This document shows positions 24,928 to 33,360 of a stretch of DNA of 64,000 nt, in pieces; position 1 is the stretch's first letter; every line of letters begins with the position of its first letter. The translations under genes and the position numbers were made by a program. Source of the stretch: Streptacidiphilus jiangxiensis (GTDB lineage: Bacteria; Actinomycetota; Actinomycetes; Streptomycetales; Streptomycetaceae); NCBI RefSeq assembly GCF_900109465.1, contig NZ_FOAZ01000022.1, positions 1 to 64,000 of the forward strand. Direction: 5' to 3'. The notes beneath the pieces were generated by a model, which worked only from the letters and a program-made list of their open reading frames with translations, did no database searches and had not been told where the DNA came from.

Positions 24928-25728
24928 ATGCGCATGGAGGGCACGGCCGCGGTGGTCACCGGCGGCTCACGCGGGATCGGGCTGGCTGTGGCACGGGAGT
25001 TGCTCGACGCCGGGGCGTCGGTGCTGATCGGGGCGCGCGGCAAGGACGGCTTGGAACAGGCGCTCGCCTCGCTCGGGCCCGCACCGGGTCGGCTGATCGC
25101 CGCGGCCGGGGACGCGGGCGACGAGGTGGACGTGCGCCGCTGGGCGGGGCTCGCGCTGGAGACCTTCGGACGGCTGGACTTCGTCGTCTGCAACGCCGGA
25201 GCCAACCATCCGCTCGGCCCGGCGGTGACGAGCGACCCGACCGCCTGGCGCGACACCTTCGCGGTCAACGTGCACGGCCCGCTGGCGCTGGTGCGGGCCG
25301 CCTGGGAGGGGTGGATGCGCGAGCACGGGGGCTCCGTCGTCACCGTGGTGACCGAGGGCGTGCACGGGGTCGGCCCGGGACTGGCCGCCTACGAGACGAG
25401 CAAGGCCGCGCTGCTGCAGCTCACCAAGCACCTCGCCGCCGAGCTGGCCCCGCGGGTCCGGGTGAACGCGGTCTCGCCGGGCCTGGTCCGCACCGAGCTG
25501 GCGCGCTTCTGGTGGGAACGCGACGAGGCCGGCCTCGCCGCCGGGACACCGCTGCGGCGCCTCGGCGAGCCGGAGGACATCGCCCACGCCGTCGTCTGGT
25601 TGCTCTCGGACGAGGCTGCCTGGGTCACCGGCGCCGACCTCCTCGTCGACGGCGGCCGCCGCGTCCGCGCGGGGATGCTCGCCTCGCCGCCGACCCCGGA
25701 GGGGGGATCCGGCCGGCGGCCGGACTGA
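24928..25728 (+). CDS. SDR family oxidoreductase
   Basis: Short-chain dehydrogenase/reductase of 266 residues. The nucleotide-binding TGGSRGIGLA is at about residues 12-21, NAGANHPLG is the NAG motif, and the catalytic YETSK is present. The residue 13 before the tyrosine, normally serine, is threonine (VVTEGV), which is unusual but tolerated in some SDRs. The C-terminal about 25 residues are a proline-rich tail. The ATG at 24928 has GAAGGA about 8 nt upstream; ATGs at 24919 and 24934 are alternatives. Divergent from the P450 gene with a 106-bp gap, so the two may share regulation. Confidence 0.88.
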   Translation: MRMEGTAAVVTGGSRGIGLAVARELLDAGASVLIGARGKDGLEQALASLGPAPGRLIAAAGDAGDEVDVRRWAGLALETFGRLDFVVCNAGANHPLGPAVTSDPTAWRDTFAVNVHGPLALVRAAWEGWMREHGGSVVTVVTEGVHGVGPGLAAYETSKAALLQLTKHLAAELAPRVRVNAVSPGLVRTELARFWWERDEAGLAAGTPLRRLGEPEDIAHAVVWLLSDEAAWVTGADLLVDGGRRVRAGMLASPPTPEGGSGRRPD

Positions 25729-25752
25729 CGCCGGCGCCCGTCACCGCCCGTG

Positions 25753-26181
25753 TCACCGCGCCAGGGTGTGGACCAGCGCGGCGACGAAGACCCCGGCGAC
25801 CCAGGTCCACAGCAGGGACAACGCCACGTGCCCGGCGGTGCGGAAGCGGTCGCCACGCCAGAGCCGGGGCGAGAAGAAGGCGAACTCGAAGACCCAGCGG
25901 GTCCCCCAGAACACCGACTCGCCCCCGAGCAGAACCGCGCCCAACGGACCGCGGGACAGCAGGGCCGGCGCCAGAGCGAGCGGCAGCAGGCCGAGCAGGA
26001 CGCAGGTCAGGGCGATGAAGAAGAGGTGCGCGGAGGCCACCTGACGGGTGAGCAGGGTGGTCCCGGCCAGATCGGCCGGCCAGCCGATCACCCGGGGCAG
26101 TACCGCGTGGAGGAGCCCGACCGCGACCAGCGCTGCGCCCACCAGACGCAGTTGAGTCTCCAGAGTGAGGACGTGCGTCAC
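25753..26181 (-). CDS. Small integral membrane protein, unknown function
   Basis: Protein of 142 residues with four hydrophobic segments: residues 9-30 (LRLVGAALVAVGLLHAVLP), 42-65 (ASAHLFFIALTCVLLGLLPLALA), 75-95, and 115-140 (VALSLLWTWVAGVFVAALV). I recognise no family with certainty. The GTG at 26181 has GGAGG about 8 nt upstream and overlaps the methyltransferase stop by 4 bp. It is the last gene of the leftward operon that starts with a DoxX-like gene at 29195. Confidence 0.75.
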   Translation of the reverse strand: MTHVLTLETQLRLVGAALVAVGLLHAVLPRVIGWPADLAGTTLLTRQVASAHLFFIALTCVLLGLLPLALAPALLSRGPLGAVLLGGESVFWGTRWVFEFAFFSPRLWRGDRFRTAGHVALSLLWTWVAGVFVAALVHTLAR

Positions 26182-26969
26182 GCCGCCGCCTCCTTGCGGA
26201 AGGCGAACGCGGTGACCAGGCCGGCGATCCGCCGCTCCGCGCCGCGCCGCAGGCCGGCGTGGTCGGCCAGGCGCAGCCATTCAGCCCTGGGCAGGAAGTG
26301 CCAGGCGCCCGGGCCGTACGCGGCCGCGTTGGCGGCATCCCTGCGGTGCTCGACCAGCACCAGGGCGCCCCCCGGGCGCAGGACGCGGACGCACTCGGCG
26401 AACAGGGCCTCGCGATCCTCCCGGCGGCGCAACTCGTGGGCGGCGAAGACCGCGAAGACGCTGTCGTGGGCGGCCGATTCCACCGGCAGGGCGGTGGGCC
26501 GCCCGGGCAGCGCTCCCTGCGCGGCCCCACCGGTCAGGCGGTGGGCACGGCGGATGGAGCCCGTCGTCATGAGCGCCGGGTCGTACAGGTCGACGACGCA
26601 CTGCGCCGCTCCGGGGTGGCGCGCGGCGAGCGGGCGGGCGGCCTCGTCGAGGCCGGCCGACAGCACGAGGTGGTCACCCGGACCCTCGGGCAGCAGGTCA
26701 TCCAGCCAGTCGAACGAGAACGGTCGCGCGTGGTCGTAGACCCACCAGGTCGCCGCGGTGCTGCCGACCAGCAGGGCCGCCGCGGTCGCCGCGCCCGCTC
26801 GGGCGAGCCGGGCGGGCCGGACCGGCAGGCGGCGCGCGAGCGCCCAGCCCAGGACCACCGTCGTGGCGCCGACCGCGTACATGGGCCAGTTGAACCGGGC
26901 GACCTCGCGCACGCCGGAGGGCCGGGTGGGCGCGGGCGCGTCGGCGCGCGGGAGCTGGAGCAGCCTCAC
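26178..26969 (-). CDS. Membrane-anchored class I SAM methyltransferase
   Basis: Protein of 263 residues. Two helices at the N-terminus (about 26-48, FNWPMYAVGATTVVLGWALA, and 58-80, GAATAAALLVGSTAATWW) precede a cytoplasmic Rossmann methyltransferase domain. The glycine-rich motif I is weak (HLVLSAGLDEAARPLAA), but acidic VVDLYDP and the later VLRPGGALVLVEHR are typical of the fold. The GTG at 26969 overlaps the DUF2071 gene stop by 4 bp, which I prefer to the longer upstream frame. Membrane anchoring suggests a lipid or other hydrophobic substrate. Its place beside a DUF3419/BtaA-like gene is notable. Confidence 0.8.
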   Translation of the reverse strand: MRLLQLPRADAPAPTRPSGVREVARFNWPMYAVGATTVVLGWALARRLPVRPARLARAGAATAAALLVGSTAATWWVYDHARPFSFDWLDDLLPEGPGDHLVLSAGLDEAARPLAARHPGAAQCVVDLYDPALMTTGSIRRAHRLTGGAAQGALPGRPTALPVESAAHDSVFAVFAAHELRRREDREALFAECVRVLRPGGALVLVEHRRDAANAAAYGPGAWHFLPRAEWLRLADHAGLRRGAERRIAGLVTAFAFRKEAAA

Positions 26970-27748
26970 GCTGCGGCTCCTTCCCTGGTGCGGCGACGGC
27001 CGGCCTCCCAGCCGTAGTCGACGTCCGCGACGTGGAACGCGTTGGCAAGCCGGGGTCGGGCACCGGCGAACGACCCGTGGTCGAAGAAGGTCAGCGCGCT
27101 GACCTCGACGTCGACGGGCACGGGATCCCACGCGGTCCTGGTGGCCTTGACGACGATCACGGAGTCCGTCTGCGGCTCGTACTCGAAGGTGTAGGGCAGC
27201 GGCCCCGCGAACCGGCGGGCATCGCGGGCGGTGGCGAAGGGGCTTCCCTCGGGCAGTCGTGCCGGGCTGCCGTCCCCGATCCGGGCCCGCACGACCAGGT
27301 CGGCGTGCCCGTCGTCGCTGCGGACGTCGAAGTGGAGGTCCCCGTCGCTGACGCCGGTGGTGATCCGGGCACGGTGATAGTTGTAACGGCTGAAGACGTT
27401 GCCGCCCAGCGCCATCAGGCGGTCGTCGGTGTCGCTGCGCAGGATGCGCAGGCCGCGCATGGTGCGGCCGGTGGGGGTCGGGAACCGGGTGAAGATCCGG
27501 TAGCCGGTCAGCACGTGGTCACCGCCGCAGGCGGCGGGCAGGAAGGACGGGCGCAGCGCGCGGGCGTCGACCACGGCGGCGGCGACGAAGCCGTGCTCGT
27601 GCCCGTACTGGTCGGTGTAGGTGTCGAGGCTGAGACCCGGCGGGACCAGGGCCGTGAGCACCTCCGGCGGCAGGGCGTAGGTGAGCACCAGCGAGTGGGC
27701 GAACCGGGTCCGCATCGGGAACGGATGACGTTGCAGCAGATGTCTCAT
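26966..27748 (-). CDS. DUF2071 family protein
   Basis: Protein of 260 residues resembling the DUF2071 (YqjF-like) family, which shares the acetoacetate-decarboxylase-like fold. The N-terminus HPFPMRTRFAHSLVLTYALPPEVLTALVPPGLSLD is the characteristic ligand-chamber segment. No catalytic lysine can be assigned. The ATG at 27748 has AAGGA about 6 nt upstream and overlaps the DUF3419 gene stop as ATGA. Third gene of the operon. Function unknown. Confidence 0.8.
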   Translation of the reverse strand: MRHLLQRHPFPMRTRFAHSLVLTYALPPEVLTALVPPGLSLDTYTDQYGHEHGFVAAAVVDARALRPSFLPAACGGDHVLTGYRIFTRFPTPTGRTMRGLRILRSDTDDRLMALGGNVFSRYNYHRARITTGVSDGDLHFDVRSDDGHADLVVRARIGDGSPARLPEGSPFATARDARRFAGPLPYTFEYEPQTDSVIVVKATRTAWDPVPVDVEVSALTFFDHGSFAGARPRLANAFHVADVDYGWEAGRRRTREGAAA

Positions 27749-28788
27749 CGGGGGTCCTTTTCCGGGGTTTCCGGGGTTTCCGGAGTTCCCGGGGTTTCCG
27801 GGGTTTCCGGGGTTTCCGGGGTTCCTGGGGTTCGTTCGGGGGCCGGCTCACCGAGTCGCTCGACCCGGACCACCCCCCAGAGCATCGATCGGTCGGCTGC
27901 GGCCTGCCCCGGCCCGGCGGGGCCGGGTTCGCGCAGACTGCGCCAGACGACGACCCCGCCGGGCCGCACCGCGTGTCGCACCGCGGCCCACAGGCGACGT
28001 GCGAACTGAGGGCCGGGGCCGTCCAGGACGTTGGACAGGGTCGCCGCGTCGTAGGCGCCGCGCGGCGAGCGCTCGAGGTGCTCGACGACGTCGCAGTGCA
28101 GCAGGCGCACCGCGCGGCCGGCGAGCGGCACGACCGTCGAGGACGTGGCCCCCGCGATCGCCGGCGCCGGATCGGGCAGCTCGCGCCCCGCGAGCAGCCG
28201 CCAGGCCCACGGGTTGGAGGAGTTGGAGTGCCGGGCGACGGCCCGGCCGATGCGGCGGCGCAGCACCGAGTCGAACCGGCCCGGCATCACCTCGCGGAAG
28301 GCGGGTCTCAGGGCGAGGGCCAGCGTCCCGGCCGGGCGCAGCGCGAGGCCCGCCAGGATCCGCAGCCCGCGGGAGTCCAGTTCGTCGTGCCATCGACGGG
28401 CTTGTTCGGCCGGGTCGTCGAGCCGCAGGAAGCGCTCGGGTCCGTCCGAACGCCAGGCGGGAAGCGCGCGGGCCGCCGCGAACCGGCCGAGGGCGAGCAG
28501 TCGCTCGGCCGTGCCGGTCTCGGCGGGCGCACCGTCGTGGAGTCGGCGGCGTGCGTAGGCGAGTTGGGCCGCGTTCAGGTCGACCGCGGTGACGTCGTGT
28601 CCGGCGGCCGCGAGGGCTCCGGCCGTGTCCCCCGCCGAGGCGATGCACAGCACGCGTGCACCGGGCGGCGGGAACGCGTCGAGCTCGATGCCCACGTCCT
28701 CGTACATCCGCCCGAACAGCAGGCCGGGGGAGCACGACGAGCCGAACGCCAGGATGCTCCCGTCGCCCCAGGGTGTGGCGGCGCTCAT
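27745..28788 (-). CDS. DUF3419 protein, BtaA-like aminocarboxypropyl transferase homologue
   Basis: Protein of 347 residues. GARVLCIASAGDTAGALAAAGHDVTAVDLNAAQLAYARRRL (described in pieces: CIASAGDTAG, then AVDLNAAQLAY) matches the SAM-binding signature of DUF3419. That family includes BtaA, which moves the 3-amino-3-carboxypropyl group of SAM onto diacylglycerol in betaine-lipid synthesis. A second conserved part is YDAATLSNVLDG, followed by GGVVVWRSLREPG. The C-terminus is an unusual tail of eight ThrProGlu/ThrProGly repeats. ATG at 28788; its stop overlaps the DUF2071 start. True substrate unknown; most actinobacterial members are uncharacterised. Confidence 0.8.
   Translation of the reverse strand: MSAATPWGDGSILAFGSSCSPGLLFGRMYEDVGIELDAFPPPGARVLCIASAGDTAGALAAAGHDVTAVDLNAAQLAYARRRLHDGAPAETGTAERLLALGRFAAARALPAWRSDGPERFLRLDDPAEQARRWHDELDSRGLRILAGLALRPAGTLALALRPAFREVMPGRFDSVLRRRIGRAVARHSNSSNPWAWRLLAGRELPDPAPAIAGATSSTVVPLAGRAVRLLHCDVVEHLERSPRGAYDAATLSNVLDGPGPQFARRLWAAVRHAVRPGGVVVWRSLREPGPAGPGQAAADRSMLWGVVRVERLGEPAPERTPGTPETPETPETPGTPETPETPEKDPR
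27760..27831 (-). repeat. Eight tandem 9-bp repeats encoding a Thr-Pro-Glu tail
   Basis: Eight in-frame copies of ACCCCGGAA (with GGA and ACT variants) encode (ThrProGlu/Gly)8 at the C-terminus of the DUF3419 protein. The array ends directly before AAGGAC, the ribosome-binding site of the next gene. Such short perfect repeats are slippage-prone. Confidence 0.9.
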
Positions 28789-29195
28789 GGGGCCAGCGCG
28801 CGTGCCGGGGCGGCGGTGGCGCCGCTGCGCGTGGTCGCGACGGTCCAGATCAACGCGATCAGGGCGAGGTCCTGGACCACCAGCCGTCCCGGTTCGGCGA
28901 TCTGGTCCGCGCCGAACAGCAGCCCGCCGGTGTTGAAGGCGACGATGAGCGCCGTCTGAACCGCTGCGGCAAGCAGCGGGCGCCGGCCGCTCAGCACCCA
29001 CAGCCCGATGCCGACCTCCATCAGCCCGATCGCGGCCAGCACGGTGGTGACGGCGCCCGCGGGCAGCATCGGCACGCTGCCGACGATCGCCCGCTGGTCC
29101 GCGCGTCCGGGCCAGAGCTTGCACCACAGACCCTCGTAGAACCAGGTCAGCGCGACCGCCGCCGCAGGCAGCGCGGTCCGCCGGGATCGTTGCAC
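28785..29195 (-). CDS. DoxX-like membrane protein
   Basis: Membrane protein of 136 residues with four helices, resembling the DoxX-like (DoxX_3) group: LTWFYEGLWCKLWP near the N-terminus, GLMEVGIGLWVLSGRRPLLAAAVQ in the middle, and FNTGGLLFGADQIAEPGRLVVQDLALIAL. The GTG at 29195 has GAGGAGG about 6 nt upstream. It overlaps the DUF3419 gene by 4 bp and leads the five-gene operon. Members associate with membrane redox or lipid modification, but no function is assigned. Confidence 0.82.
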   Translation of the reverse strand: MQRSRRTALPAAAVALTWFYEGLWCKLWPGRADQRAIVGSVPMLPAGAVTTVLAAIGLMEVGIGLWVLSGRRPLLAAAVQTALIVAFNTGGLLFGADQIAEPGRLVVQDLALIALIWTVATTRSGATAAPARALAP

Positions 29196-29316
29196 CGGGA
29201 CCTCCTCGGAAGCGGACTGGACACCGCCTCAACAGGCATGACGGTTCGCCCGTTCGTCAGCGGCGCACGCCCCCGTCCCGGGTCCCCCTCGTACGGGAAC
29301 CATCATGGCGCACATT

Positions 29317-29330
29317 TTGAACACGTTCAA
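29317..29330. promoter_or_regulatory. Palindrome TTGAAC-AC-GTTCAA, probable operator
   Basis: Perfect 6-bp arms around two bases, extending imperfectly (ATTTTGAAC / GTTCAATAT). It lies in the AT-richer centre of the divergent gap between the DoxX-like operon and the SRPBCC gene. The pattern fits a TetR- or MarR-type site; the cognate regulator is not adjacent. Confidence 0.55.
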
Positions 29331-29422
29331 TATTGAGTTCTCGGCGCCCCCTGGTGGCCGAGCGGTGATCCTGGGAGCATCCACGGGTCCGCGCCCCGCG
29401 GAGCCCGACGGAGGAGACGCAC

Positions 29423-29875
29423 GTGCCGAGCACCGAACTGACCCGGACCTACGAGGTCCCCGCCGAGCCCGCCGCCGTGCTGGCGCATCTGGTCGAGCCG
29501 GACAACTACGTCGGGCTGTCGCCACTACTGGTCGCCGTGCGCGACGTGCGGCGCGAGGACGAGGTCACCCACTATGTGGCGGTCGAGCGCTTCCGCTTCC
29601 TCGGGCTGGTCACGCATGACAACCACATCCGGGTCACCCTGCGCTCCGAGCCCGGCGGCCTGCCGGAGGAGGCGACCGTCCACGGGGACGTGGTCAGCCC
29701 GGGCGGCGTGCGGATGTCCTACAGCTTCGCGATCCACGCGCACGACAACGGCTCGCGCGTCGTGGACACCCTGCACCTGTCCGCGCCGTTCGGCCTGCTC
29801 CGCTTCGCCGCCGGGAAGGCGGGCGAGGTGCAGGCCGCGCGCGGCAGGGTGCTGGCGGAGCGCCTGGCCCGCTGA
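29423..29875 (+). CDS. SRPBCC family protein
   Basis: Protein of 150 residues with a START/Bet v1-like fold: TRTYEVPAEPAAVLAHLVEPDNYVGLSPL at the N-terminus, alternating beta strands, and a long C-terminal helix (LLRFAAGKAGEVQAARGRVLAERL). Such proteins bind hydrophobic ligands or act as cyclases/aromatases. No signal peptide. The GTG start has GGAGGAGACGCAC upstream. Divergent from the DoxX/DUF3419 operon across an operator-like palindrome; it may bind a lipid-like ligand related to that operon. Confidence 0.82.
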   Translation: MPSTELTRTYEVPAEPAAVLAHLVEPDNYVGLSPLLVAVRDVRREDEVTHYVAVERFRFLGLVTHDNHIRVTLRSEPGGLPEEATVHGDVVSPGGVRMSYSFAIHAHDNGSRVVDTLHLSAPFGLLRFAAGKAGEVQAARGRVLAERLAR

Positions 29876-30095
29876 CGTGGGGATCCCAGCACCTCGAAAC
29901 GATCGAGGAAGTCCGCCACCACGAACCCGGAGAACGACTGGACCGGGAAGCTGCGGGACCACCCACTCATGAGGATCCCGCTCTCGGCCGGTCGATCCGT
30001 GTTCCCGGGCCCTTCGGGTTCTCTCTCGACACGTCCCGACTGCCGGGCTACCGACTCGAGTCCGGCCGAGGCGGCGGACCAGGCAGAATGGTCCG

Positions 30096-32612
30096 GTGAC
30101 CCTGACTGATCTCATCCCCGCCAGCCCCCAGCCCGACGAGCTCTTCACGGCCTTCGCCGGGTGGGCCGAGGAGCGCGGGATCACCCTCTATCCCGCCCAG
30201 GAAGAGGCGCTGATCGAGATCGTCTCGGGCAACAACGTCATCCTGAACACCCCGACCGGCTCCGGGAAGAGCCTGGTCGCGGCGGGGGCGCACTTCACCG
30301 CGCTGGCGAACGGGCAACGGACGTTCTACACCGCGCCGATCAAGGCACTGGTCTCGGAGAAGTTCTTCGACCTGGTGAAGATGTTCGGCACCGAGAAGGT
30401 CGGCATGATGACGGGTGACGCGTCCGTCAACCCGACCGCGCCGATCATCTGCTGCACCGCCGAGGTGCTCGCCTCGATCGCGCTGCGCGACGGCGCGCAG
30501 GCGGACGTGCAGCAGGTGGTCATGGACGAGTTCCACTTCTACGCCGAGCCGGACCGCGGCTGGGCCTGGCAGGTGCCGCTGATCGAGCTGCCGCAGGCGC
30601 AGTTCCTGCTGATGTCGGCGACGCTCGGCGACGTGCGGAAGTTCGAGGCGGACCTGAAGCGCCGCACCGGTCGCGCCACCACCACGGTCTCCTCGGCGAC
30701 CCGTCCCGTCCCGCTGTTCTACGAGTACCAGCGCACGCCCATCCACGACACCCTCGAGGACCTGCTCAAGTCGGGTCAGGCGCCTGTCTACGTCGTGCAC
30801 TTCACGCAGGCACAGGCCGTCGAGCGGGCACAGGCGCTGATGAGCATCAACATGTGCACCAAGGCCGAGAAGGACGCGATCGCCGCGCTGATCGGCAACT
30901 TCCGCTTCACCACCAAGTTCGGCCGGAACCTGTCGCGGTTCGTGCGGCACGGCATCGGCATCCACCACGCCGGCATGCTGCCCAAGTACCGGCGCCTGGT
31001 GGAGCGGCTCGCGCAGGCCGGTCTGCTGAAGGTCATCTGCGGCACCGACACACTCGGCGTCGGCGTCAACGTGCCGATCCGCACGGTGCTGTTCACGGCG
31101 CTGTCCAAGTACGACGGCCAGCGGGTGCGGATGCTGCGCGCCCGCGAGTTCCACCAGATCGCCGGTCGCGCGGGCCGCGCCGGGTTCGACACCGTCGGTA
31201 CGGTCGTCGCCCAGGCGCCCGAGCACGTCATCGAGAACGAGCGGGCCGTCGCCAAGGCCGGTGACGACCCGAAGAAGAAGCGCAAGGTCGTCCGCAAGAA
31301 GGCGCCCGAGGGCTTCGTCTCGTGGGGCGAGGAGACCTTCACCAAGCTCATCGACGCGGCGCCCGAGCCGCTGGTCTCCCGCTTCAAGGTGAGCCACCTG
31401 ATGCTGCTCTCCGTCATCAACCGGCCCGGCAACGCCTTCGAGGCGATGCGGCACCTGCTGACGGACAACGACGACGACCCGCGCACGCGGCGCCGCCACA
31501 TCCGCGAGACCATCGCGATCTACCGCTCCCTCGAGGCCGGCGGCGTCGTCGAGCGGCTGCCGCACCCGGACGAGACGGGCCGCATCGTCCGTCTGACCGT
31601 CGACCTGCAGGACGACTTCTCGCTCACCCAGCCGCTGTCCACGTTCGCACTCGCCGCGTTCGAGCTGCTGGACCCGGCGTCGCCGACATACGCGCTGGAC
31701 GTGCTGTCCGTCGTCGAGTCGACCCTGGACGACCCGCGCCAGATCCTGCACGCGCAGGAGAACAAGGCGCGCGGCGAGGCCGTCGCGGAGATGAAGCGCG
31801 ACGGGGTGGAGTACGAGGAGCGGATGGAGCGGCTCCAGGAGATCTCCTACCCCAAGCCGCTGCAGGAGCTGCTGGAGCACGCCTACGAGGTCTACCGCCG
31901 CTCGCACCCGTGGATCAGCGACCACCCGCTGCGCCCGAAGACCGTCGCCCGCGACCTGTACGAGCGCGCGATGACCTTCACCGACTACGTCGGCTTCTAC
32001 GAACTCCCGCGCACCGAGGGCCTGGTGCTGCGCTACCTCGCCTCCGCCTACAAGGCCGTCGAGCACACCGTGCCGGACCACCTGAAGTCCGAGGACCTGC
32101 GCGACCTGATCTCCTGGCTCGGCGAGCTGGTCCGCCAGGTCGACTCCTCGCTGCTGGACGAGTGGGAGCAGCTGGCGAACCCCGAGGACGAGGAGGAGTT
32201 GGAGCAGTCGTTGGAGGAGAAGACCGCGCCGGTCACCGCGAACACGCGCGCCTTCCGGGTCCTGGTCCGCAACGCGCTCTTCCGCCGCGTCGAGCTGTGC
32301 GCGCTGGAGAACTACGGCGCGCTGGCCGAGCTGGACGCCGAGGACGGCGGCTGGGACGCGGACCGCTGGGCGGACGCCATGGACGCCTACTGGGACGAGC
32401 ACGACGACCTGTTCACCGGCCCGAACGCCCGCGGGCCGAAGATGCTCATCATCGACGAGGAGACGGTCCAGGGCGCCTGGCTGGTCCGCCAGATCTTCGA
32501 CGACCCGGCGGGCGACCACGACTGGGGCATCAGCGCCGAGGTCGACCTCCACTCCTCCGACGAGGAGGGCCGCGCGGTCCTGCGCGTCACCGGCGTCGAC
32601 CGCCTGGGGTGA
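30096..32612 (+). CDS. DEAD/DEAH-box RNA helicase, Ski2-like with DUF3516
   Basis: Large ATP-dependent helicase of 838 residues. Motif I is TPTGSGKS (52-59), motif II is MDEFHFYA (DEFH at 144-147, a variant of DExH), motif III is MSATL (about 173-177), and motif VI is HQIAGRAGRAG beginning at His353. After residue 385 comes a basic stretch (KKKRKVVRKK), then the DUF3516-type C-terminal region with an acidic segment (PEDEEELEQSLEEK). This architecture is conserved in actinobacteria and probably works in RNA turnover or ribosome metabolism. GTG start without a strong ribosome site. Stand-alone gene. Confidence 0.92.
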   Translation: MTLTDLIPASPQPDELFTAFAGWAEERGITLYPAQEEALIEIVSGNNVILNTPTGSGKSLVAAGAHFTALANGQRTFYTAPIKALVSEKFFDLVKMFGTEKVGMMTGDASVNPTAPIICCTAEVLASIALRDGAQADVQQVVMDEFHFYAEPDRGWAWQVPLIELPQAQFLLMSATLGDVRKFEADLKRRTGRATTTVSSATRPVPLFYEYQRTPIHDTLEDLLKSGQAPVYVVHFTQAQAVERAQALMSINMCTKAEKDAIAALIGNFRFTTKFGRNLSRFVRHGIGIHHAGMLPKYRRLVERLAQAGLLKVICGTDTLGVGVNVPIRTVLFTALSKYDGQRVRMLRAREFHQIAGRAGRAGFDTVGTVVAQAPEHVIENERAVAKAGDDPKKKRKVVRKKAPEGFVSWGEETFTKLIDAAPEPLVSRFKVSHLMLLSVINRPGNAFEAMRHLLTDNDDDPRTRRRHIRETIAIYRSLEAGGVVERLPHPDETGRIVRLTVDLQDDFSLTQPLSTFALAAFELLDPASPTYALDVLSVVESTLDDPRQILHAQENKARGEAVAEMKRDGVEYEERMERLQEISYPKPLQELLEHAYEVYRRSHPWISDHPLRPKTVARDLYERAMTFTDYVGFYELPRTEGLVLRYLASAYKAVEHTVPDHLKSEDLRDLISWLGELVRQVDSSLLDEWEQLANPEDEEELEQSLEEKTAPVTANTRAFRVLVRNALFRRVELCALENYGALAELDAEDGGWDADRWADAMDAYWDEHDDLFTGPNARGPKMLIIDEETVQGAWLVRQIFDDPAGDHDWGISAEVDLHSSDEEGRAVLRVTGVDRLG

Positions 32613-32688
32613 GTCCGGTCCGCCGGTGATCTCGACGGCGCTCGGCCCCGGTGGGAGCATGGCGTCCGTCTTCGGGGGGAGCGGGCGT

Positions 32689-33348
32689 ATGGGTCGCGTC
32701 AAGCGGTCGAGCGTGGTGGTCGGCGTGCTCGCCGCGGCGCTGATCGGGTTCTGGTCGTGGGTGCTCGCCACCCCGGCCACCGTTCCCGACTGCCCGTCGC
32801 ATCCGGCCGCCGGCGCCGTCTGCCTGAGCTCGGCCGCTGTCCGGGTCGGTTCCTACCTGCCCCGCTACCGGTACGTGCTGGGCCTGCGGCACGGGATCGG
32901 CCCGACCTACGGGGTGACCGTGTCCGGGCTCCCGGGCGGGGTCCGCACGATCTACCTGGACCGCGACGGCCTGTTCCGGCTGGACCCGCGGATCGGCCAG
33001 ACGGTGACCGCGTCCGTCCTGCGCGGCCGGGTCGAGCGCCTGTCCGACGGCAACGGCACGGCGTGGGTGAGCGGCTACGACCCCGGCTTCCGCAGCGGCT
33101 GGATCCTCGGCTCGGTGCCGCTCGGCGTACTGCTGGCCGTCATGGCGCGCCTGGACCGGCGCGACGTGCGCACCCCCCGCCGATGGCTGTGGGTGGACCG
33201 TACGGCGGCCCTCGCCGCTCTCGGATCGGTGGTCGTGGTGGCGTTCGTGCGGGGCCGGGTCGAGGTGGGGGCGCTGGTGGTTTGTTTCGGGCTGCTCCTG
33301 GCAGTGGAGACGGCGGGCCAGCGCTGGTCGCGCGAGCCGGGAGACTGA
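32689..33348 (+). CDS. Membrane protein, DUF3592-like architecture, unknown function
   Basis: Protein of 219 residues with a helix near the N-terminus (SSVVVGVLAAALIGFWSWVLA), an exposed domain with two cysteines (DCPSHPAAGAVCLSS), then helices at about 134-153, 171-186 and 190-205. The general shape resembles DUF3592-type proteins but I cannot assign it. The ATG at 32689 has GGGGGGAG about 8 nt upstream, preferred over the ATG at 32626. It follows the helicase gene by 76 bp. Confidence 0.72.
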   Translation: MGRVKRSSVVVGVLAAALIGFWSWVLATPATVPDCPSHPAAGAVCLSSAAVRVGSYLPRYRYVLGLRHGIGPTYGVTVSGLPGGVRTIYLDRDGLFRLDPRIGQTVTASVLRGRVERLSDGNGTAWVSGYDPGFRSGWILGSVPLGVLLAVMARLDRRDVRTPRRWLWVDRTAALAALGSVVVVAFVRGRVEVGALVVCFGLLLAVETAGQRWSREPGD

Positions 33349-33360
33349 GCCGGTCGCGGC

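Noticed and set aside
29719..29970. Leftward frame starting MSGWSRSFPVQSFSGFVVADFL antisense to the SRPBCC gene end
   Set aside because: The first 30 residues look protein-like and could be a gene remnant in 29876-29970, but there is no ribosome site and the rest is antisense shadow. I recognise no family.
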